Shown: positions 58,105-64,000 of the stretch, in pieces
Layout of the letters: each line of letters opens with the position of its first letter
How positions within the stretch are numbered: the first letter of the stretch is position 1
Assembly: GCA_947503555.1 (NCBI GenBank)
Contig: CANNEE010000008.1
Span: forward strand, 145,298-209,297
Source: an uncultured Shewanella sp.
Lineage (GTDB): Bacteria; Pseudomonadota; Gammaproteobacteria; Enterobacterales; Shewanellaceae
Reading direction: 5' to 3'
Length of the DNA stretch: 64,000 nt
Notes under the pieces: generated by a model
What the model saw: only the letters and a program-made list of their open reading frames with translations
What the model was told of the DNA's origin: nothing
Database searches by the model: none
Program-made: the position numbers and the translations under genes

Positions 58105-58274
58105 TATTCGACGTCACAAGCTATGATGCAGCACTGTGGTTTTTGATTTCTAGGAAAGCTAAACACTTCCTTGTGCTGGCCTGGATATAGGCGGTGACGT
58201 TTAGTGTCAGATCGCCACTGATTTTTATATACCCACCAGCGTTTAATAGTAATATAAAATATCAAGCCAGCCAT
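58104..58274 (-). CDS. 56-aa cassette protein
   Basis: A short frame fills the cassette between two attC sites. It begins MAGLIFYITIKRWWVYKNQW and ends QCCIIACDVE, with its TAG stop directly against the attC start. The protein is basic and aromatic in its first half with three cysteines near the end. No family was recognised. The fit between attC boundaries supports it as the real cassette gene although it is very short. Confidence 0.6.
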   Translation of the reverse strand: MAGLIFYITIKRWWVYKNQWRSDTKRHRLYPGQHKEVFSFPRNQKPQCCIIACDVE

Positions 58275-58279
58275 TATAA

Positions 58280-58365
58280 AACAACAGACTCATAGTTTGC
58301 TAAAATGTGCAGCGAAGCGGAACCGAGCAAACTGTTAGCAGTCCCGTCTTAATGCGCTTGTTAGA
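58280..58365 (-). repeat. Truncated attC
   Basis: The minus-strand start CTAACAAGCGCATTAAGACGGG and the central stem (CAGTTTGCTCGGTTCC against TTTAGCAAACT) match the attC at 61676. The closing side stops at GAGTCTGTTG instead of completing the complement of the first arm, so about 18 bases are missing. Confidence 0.75.
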
Positions 58366-58370
58366 GTTTT

Positions 58371-58820
58371 TTACTCGATGACTTTGAATTTACTAATTTC
58401 ATAAAAGCATTCATCATCTATTGTGTCTTTACTCCAGTCAATTTCAATCACTTCTGGAAACCCAAATTTAGGGTGGTATTTAATTTCCATACTTGCAGCT
58501 TCAAATAACCCTTTATTTGCAGCTTTAAAAAGATCGTCAATAACTAATTTATGCTCATGTTCACCAAGTTTCTCAAAAAGTGCTACACCATTTACGACTA
58601 AAACTTTTGAGCCAGCTACATACATACAACCTTCTAGGGCAACATAGCTATACCTTTCAGGTTCATTTTGTTGCCAAATATCTAATTGTCTCGCTATTTT
58701 TTCGTGTGTTTGAGAGTTTACTGATTGATGCCCAATTCCCCAAAAGCTAAATATTAGGACTATTATCGTTCCTAATACAAAGAAGACTGAATATGGATTG
58801 CGGGTATCGAATATTTGCAT
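58371..58820 (-). CDS. DUF6174-like membrane-anchored cassette protein
   Basis: The 149-aa protein has one N-terminal membrane segment (about 11-28) and a soluble domain with ERYSYVALEGCMYV and the closing YHPKFGFPEVIEIDW-DECFYEISKF pattern of DUF6174. The domain would lie outside the cytosol. Function unknown. It forms one cassette, closed by the truncated attC. Confidence 0.78.
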   Translation of the reverse strand: MQIFDTRNPYSVFFVLGTIIVLIFSFWGIGHQSVNSQTHEKIARQLDIWQQNEPERYSYVALEGCMYVAGSKVLVVNGVALFEKLGEHEHKLVIDDLFKAANKGLFEAASMEIKYHPKFGFPEVIEIDWSKDTIDDECFYEISKFKVIE

Positions 58821-58825
58821 AAAAC

Positions 58826-58922
58826 TCTAACGCCGCGCACAGCGGCTGGCGAAGCTGGCGGTTTTTGTGCGAATAGCACAAAAAGTGACAGGTTTGACAG
58901 TCCGTTGCTGCGCCTTGTTAAG
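58826..58922 (-). repeat. attC site
   Basis: Bounded on the minus strand by CTTAACAAGGCGCAGC and GCTGTGCGCGGCGTTAG. The inner arms TTTTTGTGC and GCACAAAAA pair. Confidence 0.88.
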
Positions 58923-58935
58923 GGCGTGACCTAAC

Positions 58936-59262
58936 CTAACCATCTAAATATGCCCCTACTGCAGACTCTAATTCTTGAATCAAGTCTGGATCCATATACT
59001 TATACTCGTCAGGGATATCCAGTACATGAATGGACTTATGGTCGAGCATTCTCGTGAACTCTGATTTAAGCCTATTTTTGTGCTTTTGCTCCATGACAAA
59101 AATCACGTCAGCCCAACGGATATCCGTTGGGCTGACAGTCTTTTTAGCTCTTGGACTCGTACCAGCAGACTTAGCATTAAAATCTGGATGTTTTCTCCAA
59201 ATTGCTTCGGCTGTAGGACTACGCCATTGATTTCTACTACATATGAATAGCAGATTCTTCAT
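58936..59262 (-). CDS. Low-molecular-weight protein tyrosine phosphatase-like protein
   Basis: The 108-aa protein starts MKNLLFICSRNQWRSPTAE. The CSRNQWRS string is the C-x5-R P-loop of low-molecular-weight phosphatases, with the conserved Asn and Ser. The aspartate general acid lies in the later LDIPDEYKYMDPDL segment. It is shorter than classical enzymes (about 150 aa), matching a compact subgroup. ATG 59262 follows the stop of the upstream gene by two bases, so the two are one cassette and co-translated. Confidence 0.85.
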   Translation of the reverse strand: MKNLLFICSRNQWRSPTAEAIWRKHPDFNAKSAGTSPRAKKTVSPTDIRWADVIFVMEQKHKNRLKSEFTRMLDHKSIHVLDIPDEYKYMDPDLIQELESAVGAYLDG

Positions 59263-59266
59263 TTCT

Positions 59267-59485
59267 CTATTCGTCCTGCGGTTGCTCTTCATCAAGAGTT
59301 TGGCGCACAGTTCGCTTCGGATACTCGATGCCAAGTTGTTTGGCTCGATGTAGTTTTTCTGAGCGGGTATACATTAGTTTCCAGTTTTTCTCAGATGACC
59401 ACTTTATCTCTGTACTGCCTGAACCTATCCTTGATTTAGTCCTGGACTTGGATCTTCTCCAAGCTCGACCTCTTATTTCATCCAT
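59267..59485 (-). CDS. Small basic protein upstream of the phosphatase
   Basis: The 72-aa protein begins MDEIRGRAWRRSKSRTKSRI, is strongly basic in its first half and acidic at the end (DEEQPQDE). GAGGAA is seven bases upstream. It ends two bases before the phosphatase ATG. No family is named with confidence; coupling suggests a shared role, perhaps as substrate or partner. Confidence 0.65.
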   Translation of the reverse strand: MDEIRGRAWRRSKSRTKSRIGSGSTEIKWSSEKNWKLMYTRSEKLHRAKQLGIEYPKRTVRQTLDEEQPQDE

Positions 59486-59559
59486 AATTTTTTCCTCAAT
59501 TTGTTTATCGGGTTCAGCAGCCGCGATAATACGAAGAGGATTCCCTAACTTTCCGTGCC

Positions 59560-59632
59560 CTTAACGCCTCAATAACCGGCGCCGCTTAGCTGCGTCCGGC
59601 GCCGAAGGCGCGTAGTTGATTGACTTGTTAGG
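59560..59632 (-). repeat. attC site
   Basis: The minus-strand ends are CCTAACAAGTCAATC and GGTTATTGAGGCGTTAAG. The GC-rich inner arms GCGCCGGACGC and GCGGCGCCGG pair. It lies between the two-gene phosphatase cassette and the 186-aa membrane protein. Confidence 0.88.
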
Positions 59633-59635
59633 CAT

Positions 59636-60196
59636 TTACACACCGCTGTAAGTTGAATAGAGACTGACTAAACCTACAAAAAAACCAAGAACACCAATGA
59701 TAAAGCCCCACAAAGTGAATTTTTTCTGTTTGGCTAATTCATTATGATTTGAGGCGTAGAGTGCACTAAGCGAAGCTGCTAGTTGTTCAATTTTTTCGGA
59801 TTCAGAGGCGTCAATAGTTTTCTGAAGGTTACTTAACTGCAGGCTTACATTTTCAGGAAGCTCTGCGAATGGTTCAATTTCTTGATGCGCTTTTATAAGT
59901 TCCCGAAGTTTTTCAATGGCAGATGCAAGCTTTTCATCTTCACCTGACACAGCCTCTGAATGCATAATTCTTAGGCTAAATAGAATAGCTTTACGATCCT
60001 GAGACCAGCGCTCAGCAACGTGCTGCATATCTTCATAAGTTAGATTGCCACTTGTGATACCCGACTTGATTTGTTGCCGAAATCTCTTTCTCCAATTATT
60101 TTTTGCCGAATCAATTAAGATTGGAATAGAGGCTAAGCCAACACCTACAATTGCTGCTGCAGTTGTAGTTAGCAACTCTGATAGAACAATACTCAT
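59636..60196 (-). CDS. Membrane cassette protein of unknown function
   Basis: The 186-aa protein has a hydrophobic segment near each end (about 11-28 and 163-182) around a long helical, charged middle rich in Glu, Ser and Leu. Both ends could cross the membrane, leaving the helical part on one side. No family recognised. It occupies one cassette; its stop is three bases before the attC. Confidence 0.72.
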   Translation of the reverse strand: MSIVLSELLTTTAAAIVGVGLASIPILIDSAKNNWRKRFRQQIKSGITSGNLTYEDMQHVAERWSQDRKAILFSLRIMHSEAVSGEDEKLASAIEKLRELIKAHQEIEPFAELPENVSLQLSNLQKTIDASESEKIEQLAASLSALYASNHNELAKQKKFTLWGFIIGVLGFFVGLVSLYSTYSGV

Positions 60197-60211
60197 ATCT
60201 CTCCTTGATGC

Positions 60212-60307
60212 CTAACGCCTTACTAATGGGCGTATAAATGCTTGGCTAAAATTAGCGACGAAGGAGCACAAGCCAAGCATTTTGCGTCCTTTTGAGTAAC
60301 TTGTTAT
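60212..60307 (-). repeat. attC site
   Basis: Starts ATAACAAGTTACTC and ends ATTAGTAAGGCGTTAGG on the minus strand, with AATGCTTGGCT and AGCCAAGCATT inner arms. Almost identical over its proximal 75 bases to the site cut by the right edge (63924). Confidence 0.92.
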
Positions 60308-60313
60308 ACGTTT

Positions 60314-60778
60314 TTACTCTAGTCTACCTTCAGGGCACCAGACAGCCATACCACCACCAGGGCAAGCAACAATCAACCAAGTATCGGAGTTTTCTCCATG
60401 ACTAGTTAACCCAGCTTGCCACGGCTCGTAAACCTGACCTTCTCCATTCATATACAGAAACTTTCCACTTTCAAAATGCACAACCAGATGAGGATGAGGA
60501 GATAATATTTTTATTTCCTTTACTTCTTCGCCCCTCAATTGATGAAGTTTGATTTCTTCTTGCTCTTGGGTCAGGTCTTCACATTCAACGGGAAATTTTT
60601 CCGGTAGAGAGTCAAAGATATCCCATTCGGATGATAAGTTGATATAAGCCTCTTGAGCTATGTCTTTTGGACCATCCAGTAATAGCTGTGGTGTGAAAAA
60701 CCTCAAGCCATTAACAGAACTTCCTTTCATCAATCTGTTCATTACAGATTCGGCAAATTTTCTATCAGATTCGTCCAT
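60314..60778 (-). CDS. Unknown cassette protein
   Basis: The 154-aa soluble acidic protein begins MDESDRKFAESVMNRLMKG and ends with a beta-rich part, VHFESGKFLYMNGEGQ and VACPGGGMAVWCPEG. No family or motif could be named. It is one cassette between the attC sites at 60212 and 60792. Confidence 0.72.
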   Translation of the reverse strand: MDESDRKFAESVMNRLMKGSSVNGLRFFTPQLLLDGPKDIAQEAYINLSSEWDIFDSLPEKFPVECEDLTQEQEEIKLHQLRGEEVKEIKILSPHPHLVVHFESGKFLYMNGEGQVYEPWQAGLTSHGENSDTWLIVACPGGGMAVWCPEGRLE

Positions 60779-60791
60779 AGTCTCGAAACGT

Positions 60792-60888
60792 ATAACGCCC
60801 TGTTAATGGGTAAAATATTGTTGGCTAAAATGTGAAGCGGAGCGAAACCAAGCCAACAAGATTTTATCCACTTTGAACAATTTGTTAT
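60792..60888 (-). repeat. attC site
   Basis: The minus-strand ends are ATAACAAATTGTTC and CATTAACAGGGCGTTATA. The arms ATCTTGTTGGCTTGG and TTAGCCAACAATAT pair. Confidence 0.9.
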
Positions 60889-61184
60889 GTAACGCTTTCA
60901 CCATTAAATACGAGCAAAAAACGAATACCATTGTTAGCAGCATCTATTATAGCCTTGTCATGATGACCAGAGCTCAACGTATTAATAGCAAGTTCAAATA
61001 GCTCTGAATGAGTGAAGTTATTGTATTTTTCAAAGTCATCAAATTCAGGATGGCAATTAAAACCAACTTTACATTGAAGCCCACCAACTTCGAAATCTAA
61101 ATCAAGTCCTTTTCCCCAAGACTTGTCATTGGATCGCACTTTTACGTCTATTTCTTTGCCGCGAAAGTTAAACTTTGCTTCCAT
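60885..61184 (-). CDS. Unknown cassette protein
   Basis: The 99-aa soluble protein starts MEAKFNFRGKEIDVKVRSND, mostly beta in the first half and helical after. Family unknown. Its stop codon TAA is part of the attC start (ACATAACAAATT), so the site supplies the stop. Confidence 0.7.
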   Translation of the reverse strand: MEAKFNFRGKEIDVKVRSNDKSWGKGLDLDFEVGGLQCKVGFNCHPEFDDFEKYNNFTHSELFELAINTLSSGHHDKAIIDAANNGIRFLLVFNGESVT

Positions 61185-61200
61185 GTATTTCTCTAGTTAC

Positions 61201-61297
61201 ATAACGCCCTACTAAGGGGCAAATTAATGCTTGGCTAAAATTTGGAACGCAGTGACAAAAGCCAAGCTTTATTTGTCCCGCTTTAGTTGCTTGTTAT
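61201..61297 (-). repeat. attC site
   Basis: The minus-strand ends are ATAACAAGCAACTAAAGC and CCTTAGTAGGGCGTTAT, with arms AAGCTTGGCTTTTG and AGCCAAGCATT. Confidence 0.9.
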
Positions 61298-61657
61298 GTT
61301 GCGATTTGCTCTTAACTTGTTTATTGAGTCTAAAAACAGACTAACACATAAAACCATAGATACATCAATTACCAATAAACCAATATTATCCCAATAGCCC
61401 ATTGATAATAGTGATAGACCCGCTGAGGTTGAAAAACCTAGCAAATTTGTATTTAGTGATTTGCGAGCATATTTAAATATTAACCATCCAACTAGAAAGG
61501 CAATTAAGCCTAAATGTAATTGAGCATTCCAGAAATATGCATCCTTTCTTATTTCAAAATAAGGTGCTAGGTCAAATAGCAAATATCCTGTTTTTTCACT
61601 GAGTGCAAAAAATAAAGCTGCGAATGAATATAAGAAACCAAGAATGAAACCTAACAC
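61283..61657 (-). CDS. Four-helix membrane cassette protein
   Basis: The 124-aa protein has about four hydrophobic helices (3-20, 47-63, 73-90, 93-110) and short polar ends. It begins MLGFILGFLYSFAALFFALS. No family recognised. Its last five residues (about NITSN) and stop are read from within the attC, so that site contributes coding sequence. Confidence 0.7.
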   Translation of the reverse strand: MLGFILGFLYSFAALFFALSEKTGYLLFDLAPYFEIRKDAYFWNAQLHLGLIAFLVGWLIFKYARKSLNTNLLGFSTSAGLSLLSMGYWDNIGLLVIDVSMVLCVSLFLDSINKLRANRNITSN

Positions 61658-61675
61658 TCATACTCCTTTAGCAAC

Positions 61676-61773
61676 ATAACGCCGTTTTAAGCGGCGAGTA
61701 ATAGCTTGCTAAAATGTGAAACGAAGTGGAACCGAGCAAGCTGTTACGAGTCCTATTTTAAAACCTTGTTAGG
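61676..61773 (-). repeat. attC site
   Basis: Minus-strand start CCTAACAAGGTTTTAAAATAGG, central arms CAGCTTGCTCGG and TTTAGCAAGCTATT, and end CTTAAAACGGCGTTATG. The complete relative of the truncated site at 58280. Confidence 0.9.
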
Positions 61774-62133
61774 TTTACTTTTACATTTCAATGTTGCTTC
61801 TTGACTAATGTACACCCATTGGTCAGGAAGATCAGCACCAAACGCACCGTGAATATCTGATTGATTTACAATTAATTGGAAGGATTCTCCACAGAAATTT
61901 GAAACTAAGGAGAAAAACTCATTTTTGAATGAAACCTCCCAAGCTTCTTTAACACGAGAAACTATAAATATTTGGTAAGTATCGCTAGCCAATTTATTGA
62001 TACTTATTCCTTCATATTTTTTTGCCTCTTCATGAGTTGAAATCTCTTGGCCTGCATAATTAATTTCAGGCACGTTGCTTAAACTGCAACCTGACAGTAG
62101 AAATAACAGATAGATGACTGCGCAATTTTTCAT
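61753..62133 (-). CDS. Lipoprotein cassette protein
   Basis: The 126-aa precursor has a lipoprotein signal MKNCAVIYLLFLLSGC (lipidated Cys about 16) and a mature domain with two cysteines (FCGES, LKCKS). No family recognised. Translation runs about 20 bases into the attC, which encodes the last residues (PNKVLK) before a TAG. Confidence 0.75.
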   Translation of the reverse strand: MKNCAVIYLLFLLSGCSLSNVPEINYAGQEISTHEEAKKYEGISINKLASDTYQIFIVSRVKEAWEVSFKNEFFSLVSNFCGESFQLIVNQSDIHGAFGADLPDQWVYISQEATLKCKSKPNKVLK

Positions 62134-62138
62134 GTAAA

Positions 62139-62236
62139 CCTAACGCCCGCATAAAATGCGGATAATGCTTGACTATAATTAGCGAAGAATGAGCGTCAGC
62201 CAAGCTTTTGACGTCATTTTTGATGCGTTTGTTAGG
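62139..62236 (-). repeat. attC site
   Basis: The minus-strand ends are CCTAACAAACGCATC and GCATTTTATGCGGGCGTTAG, with arms AAAAGCTTGGCTGACG and TATAGTCAAGCATT. Confidence 0.92.
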
Positions 62237-62238
62237 TT

Positions 62239-62877
62239 TTACCAACTCAAACCCAAGACTGAATTTATGCCTCGTATAATTACTAAAAAAAGATAGACAC
62301 AAAACAGGCCACCTAGAATACTAAAAAAAGTTGCCCAACCGCTACTAGGTTCAGCTTCCAGTTGCTCTTTATATGAGGCATAAGTGAGCTCTTGATCTAT
62401 GCCAATGTTACCACCACTAATTAGAACTTTTTTAAAAGCAGGCAAAGAGGTTAAGCAGTTAATATACAGGGACTCATTTTTAAGTAATTCATTGATTTGT
62501 AACTTTAAGATAAAGTTATCACCGTTTTGCTTTATATTAGATTGATCATTTGGCTTGATTGAACATCGATCAATCTCTGCCTCACCAAAATCGATTAATA
62601 CTGTTATTTTCTCGGCTACTAAGTGTTGCCCGTTTTCAACTTCCAAGTAAAAAGAACTCGGTATATCAAAATCTACAGGCGTTAGCTGAACGTGCTTAAT
62701 TTTGACTGAGCTAGTTTTCTTTTTATCTTGTGACTCTTCTGAACTACTTGGAATTTGTTCAACTTTTAGGCCCTTTGAATCAAAATGAGTGAAAAGAGTA
62801 ATAGCGCCACCGATTAACGCAGCTATTAATGTCGCCCAAATTCCATATTTTGCATATCTATGAGACTGCTCGCTCAA
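62239..62877 (-). CDS. Two-helix membrane cassette protein
   Basis: The 212-aa protein has a membrane helix near the start (about 12-30) and another near the end (about 180-203), with a beta-rich domain between (about 55-165) containing a Cys pair (RCSIK, INCLT). The topology places the domain outside the cytosol if the N-terminus is inside. No family recognised. Confidence 0.74.
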   Translation of the reverse strand: MSEQSHRYAKYGIWATLIAALIGGAITLFTHFDSKGLKVEQIPSSSEESQDKKKTSSVKIKHVQLTPVDFDIPSSFYLEVENGQHLVAEKITVLIDFGEAEIDRCSIKPNDQSNIKQNGDNFILKLQINELLKNESLYINCLTSLPAFKKVLISGGNIGIDQELTYASYKEQLEAEPSSGWATFFSILGGLFCVYLFLVIIRGINSVLGLSW

Positions 62878-62898
62878 AGTGATGACTCCTTGTAAAAC

Positions 62899-62995
62899 CT
62901 AACGCCCGCTTAACAGACAAATGCTGGTTGGCTAAAATCCGAAGCGCAGCGTAGGAGCCAACCAGTATTTGTCCTTGTTGAAGCGCTTGTTAAGT
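62899..62995 (-). repeat. attC site
   Basis: Minus-strand ends CTTAACAAGCGCTTCAAC and GTTAAGCGGGCGTTAGG, with arms ATACTGGTTGGCT and AGCCAACCAGC. Confidence 0.92.
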
Positions 62996-62997
62996 GC

Positions 62998-63321
62998 TTA
63001 ATTGTAGATAATAAAGCCGTCATAGCTACCATCCCAGTCAGTTAGAGGCATTGTTGCGACTTCCAAGAACTGAGGCTTGCCATCGCACATTTCAATATGA
63101 GCACATAGAATTAAACCATTCGGCAGTTCTATGTGACCGAATAAATCTAGAATCTGGACAGGGTGATTCACCTTGCTACTTATTTCTTCGAAATCTACAT
63201 ATAGGCCAGGGCCAGTGTGCTCACGACTGCTTACCCGTAACTCATAAAGAATATCCAGTATTGCAGGCTGATGCTTGCCAATTGCCGAGATTATCGAGAG
63301 TTCAAATTCGTTCAGTTTCAT
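62998..63321 (-). CDS. Unknown cassette protein
   Basis: The 107-aa soluble acidic protein starts MKLNEFELSIISAIGKHQPA and ends TDWDGSYDGFIIYN. A middle GPGLYVDFEEI followed by LPNGLILCAHIEM suggests a small alpha/beta fold. A GTG six bases upstream is an alternative start. No family could be named. Confidence 0.72.
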   Translation of the reverse strand: MKLNEFELSIISAIGKHQPAILDILYELRVSSREHTGPGLYVDFEEISSKVNHPVQILDLFGHIELPNGLILCAHIEMCDGKPQFLEVATMPLTDWDGSYDGFIIYN

Positions 63322-63326
63322 GAGCA

Positions 63327-63425
63327 CTTAACGCCCGCATAATGGGCGGATTAGCTTGGCTAAACTAAGCGAAGAATGAGCGCCAGCCAAGCGTAAGACG
63401 TCCATTCATTGATGCGCTTGTTATA
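63327..63425 (-). repeat. attC site
   Basis: Minus-strand ends ATAACAAGCGCATCAATG and CCATTATGCGGGCGTTAAG, with arms TACGCTTGGCTGGCG and TTTAGCCAAGC. Confidence 0.92.
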
Positions 63426-63428
63426 CAA

Positions 63429-63902
63429 CTACTTTAATCGAGTGTACGTGTAGTTATTACCTGATGATAGGCTTTTATATTTTAATTCTTCCGACGATGT
63501 CGATAAAATTTTGTAAGAGTCATAGTTGTAGGCATTAGTTGGATCGACTTCAATTAACTGATCTTGCTCTATCCAGCCACGATACATTGTAAAATAAATA
63601 CCACCAGACACTCCCCAATAGCCAAATTCTTTTTGTGTCTTAGTAAGTTGTTTTTTCGAGTTATAAATATCGAAAGTAATAACATATCTACTATCATTCA
63701 TTCTATTGATAGTAGTCCGTCGAAAACCACCGTCTTTAATTGGCTGTTCAGAATACCATTCGCCTACAAAGCTTGCTCTCAATGCTTTTTTATCTTCTTT
63801 TAGTTCGGACTTAAAAGCGGTAATAGTATCCGAGTTGTTGTCTGTAGTAGCGCAGCTAGTCAGTAAAAAAGCTAGGCTAATAAAAAATATTTTGGAGTAC
63901 AC
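63429..63902 (-). CDS. Lipoprotein cassette protein
   Basis: Using GTG 63902 with AAAGGA six bases upstream, the 157-aa precursor starts MYSKIFFISLAFLLTSC, a lipoprotein signal with lipobox LLTSC. The mature part is beta-rich (FVGEWYSEQPI, GYWGVSGGIYFTMYRG), a lipocalin-like or stress-response-like look that cannot be assigned. An in-frame ATG further upstream would read through the attC and is rejected. Confidence 0.72.
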   Translation of the reverse strand: MYSKIFFISLAFLLTSCATTDNNSDTITAFKSELKEDKKALRASFVGEWYSEQPIKDGGFRRTTINRMNDSRYVITFDIYNSKKQLTKTQKEFGYWGVSGGIYFTMYRGWIEQDQLIEVDPTNAYNYDSYKILSTSSEELKYKSLSSGNNYTYTRLK

Positions 63903-63923
63903 AATGATTCCTTTCGTAGTTGT

Positions 63924-64000
63924 ATAACGCCTTACTAATGGGCGCATAAAAGCTTGGCTAAAATTAGCGACGAAGGAGCACAAGCCAAGCGTTTTGCGTC
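63924..64000 (-). repeat. attC site cut by the window edge
   Basis: It has the closing side of an attC, CATTAGTAAGGCGTTATA on the minus strand, plus the arms CGCTTGGCT and AGCCAAGCTTT. It differs at about three positions from the corresponding part of the site at 60212. The array therefore continues beyond the window. Confidence 0.85.

Noticed and set aside
60212-60307. Segmental duplication with the 63924 site
   Set aside because: Similarity is limited to the attC; the neighbouring genes differ, so it is a shared site family rather than a duplication.
62066-62302. Minus-strand frame crossing the gap between two cassettes
   Set aside because: Its middle is simply the translation of the attC at 62139; it overlaps two better genes.
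57211-64000. CRISPR array, because of the regularly spaced similar repeats
   Set aside because: Repeats are about 60-100 bp, imperfect, spaced by whole genes and have attC core ends; they are integron sites.

Overview
This window looks like chromosome from a marine Shewanella-type gammaproteobacterium. The evidence is a small periplasmic tetraheme cytochrome (CctA type) under a perfect Fnr-type box, a second multiheme cytochrome beside a flavocytochrome-c-like reductase, several TonB-dependent receptors and porins, an smc-zipA-ligA block, and a chromosomal integron cassette array. The species cannot be fixed from sequence alone.

Layout. 1-854: end of the biotin operon (bioC, bioD). 966-4906: htpX, cctA, a LuxR/CsgD-like regulator, a HIT protein and a double-hotdog thioesterase. 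A MITE-like element (about 4931-5200) sits inside the terminator after this unit. 5394-9819: a thiamine salvage operon under a TPP riboswitch (TonB receptor, thiamine-binding protein, PnuT transporter, thiamine-kinase-like protein). 9947-21319: DoxX, nitroreductase, a possible oxygen-sensing pair (di-iron ODP protein plus a degenerate chemoreceptor hairpin), a large TonB receptor, a TDT transporter, cysK, a diguanylate cyclase and cysZ. 21523-33596: smc, zipA, ligA, DUF2919, an HD-GYP protein, an SDR, a DsbA-like protein and topB.

33621-40787 is the most notable region. A GAF-sigma54 activator is followed by two -24/-12 promoters with repeated upstream sites, which drive a porin and then an operon for a Tat-exported flavoprotein reductase, a secreted histidine/phenylalanine ammonia-lyase homologue and a periplasmic tetraheme cytochrome. 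The likely logic is that an amino acid enters through the porin, is deaminated in the periplasm to an acrylate-type acid, and that acid is used as a respiratory electron acceptor. The lyase homologue lacks the Ala-Ser-Gly triad that forms the MIO cofactor, so its chemistry is open.

41086-54962: an MBL-fold hydrolase, an SDR, a DUF465 protein, then a serine/glycine catabolic cluster (gcvT, AGCS symporter, XRE-cupin regulator, sdaA, glyA, gcvH, gcvP, porin) with an identical 19-bp operator-like palindrome before both divergent arms.

55122-64000: MerC-like and lipoprotein genes, then a cassette array with every gene on the minus strand: ten complete attC sites, one truncated, one degenerate at the distal end and one cut by the window edge. 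Cassettes encode mostly unknown, often membrane or lipid-anchored proteins, including a 56-aa protein that is easily missed. The orientation predicts attI and the integrase to the right of the window. No tRNA, rRNA or CRISPR array was recognised.
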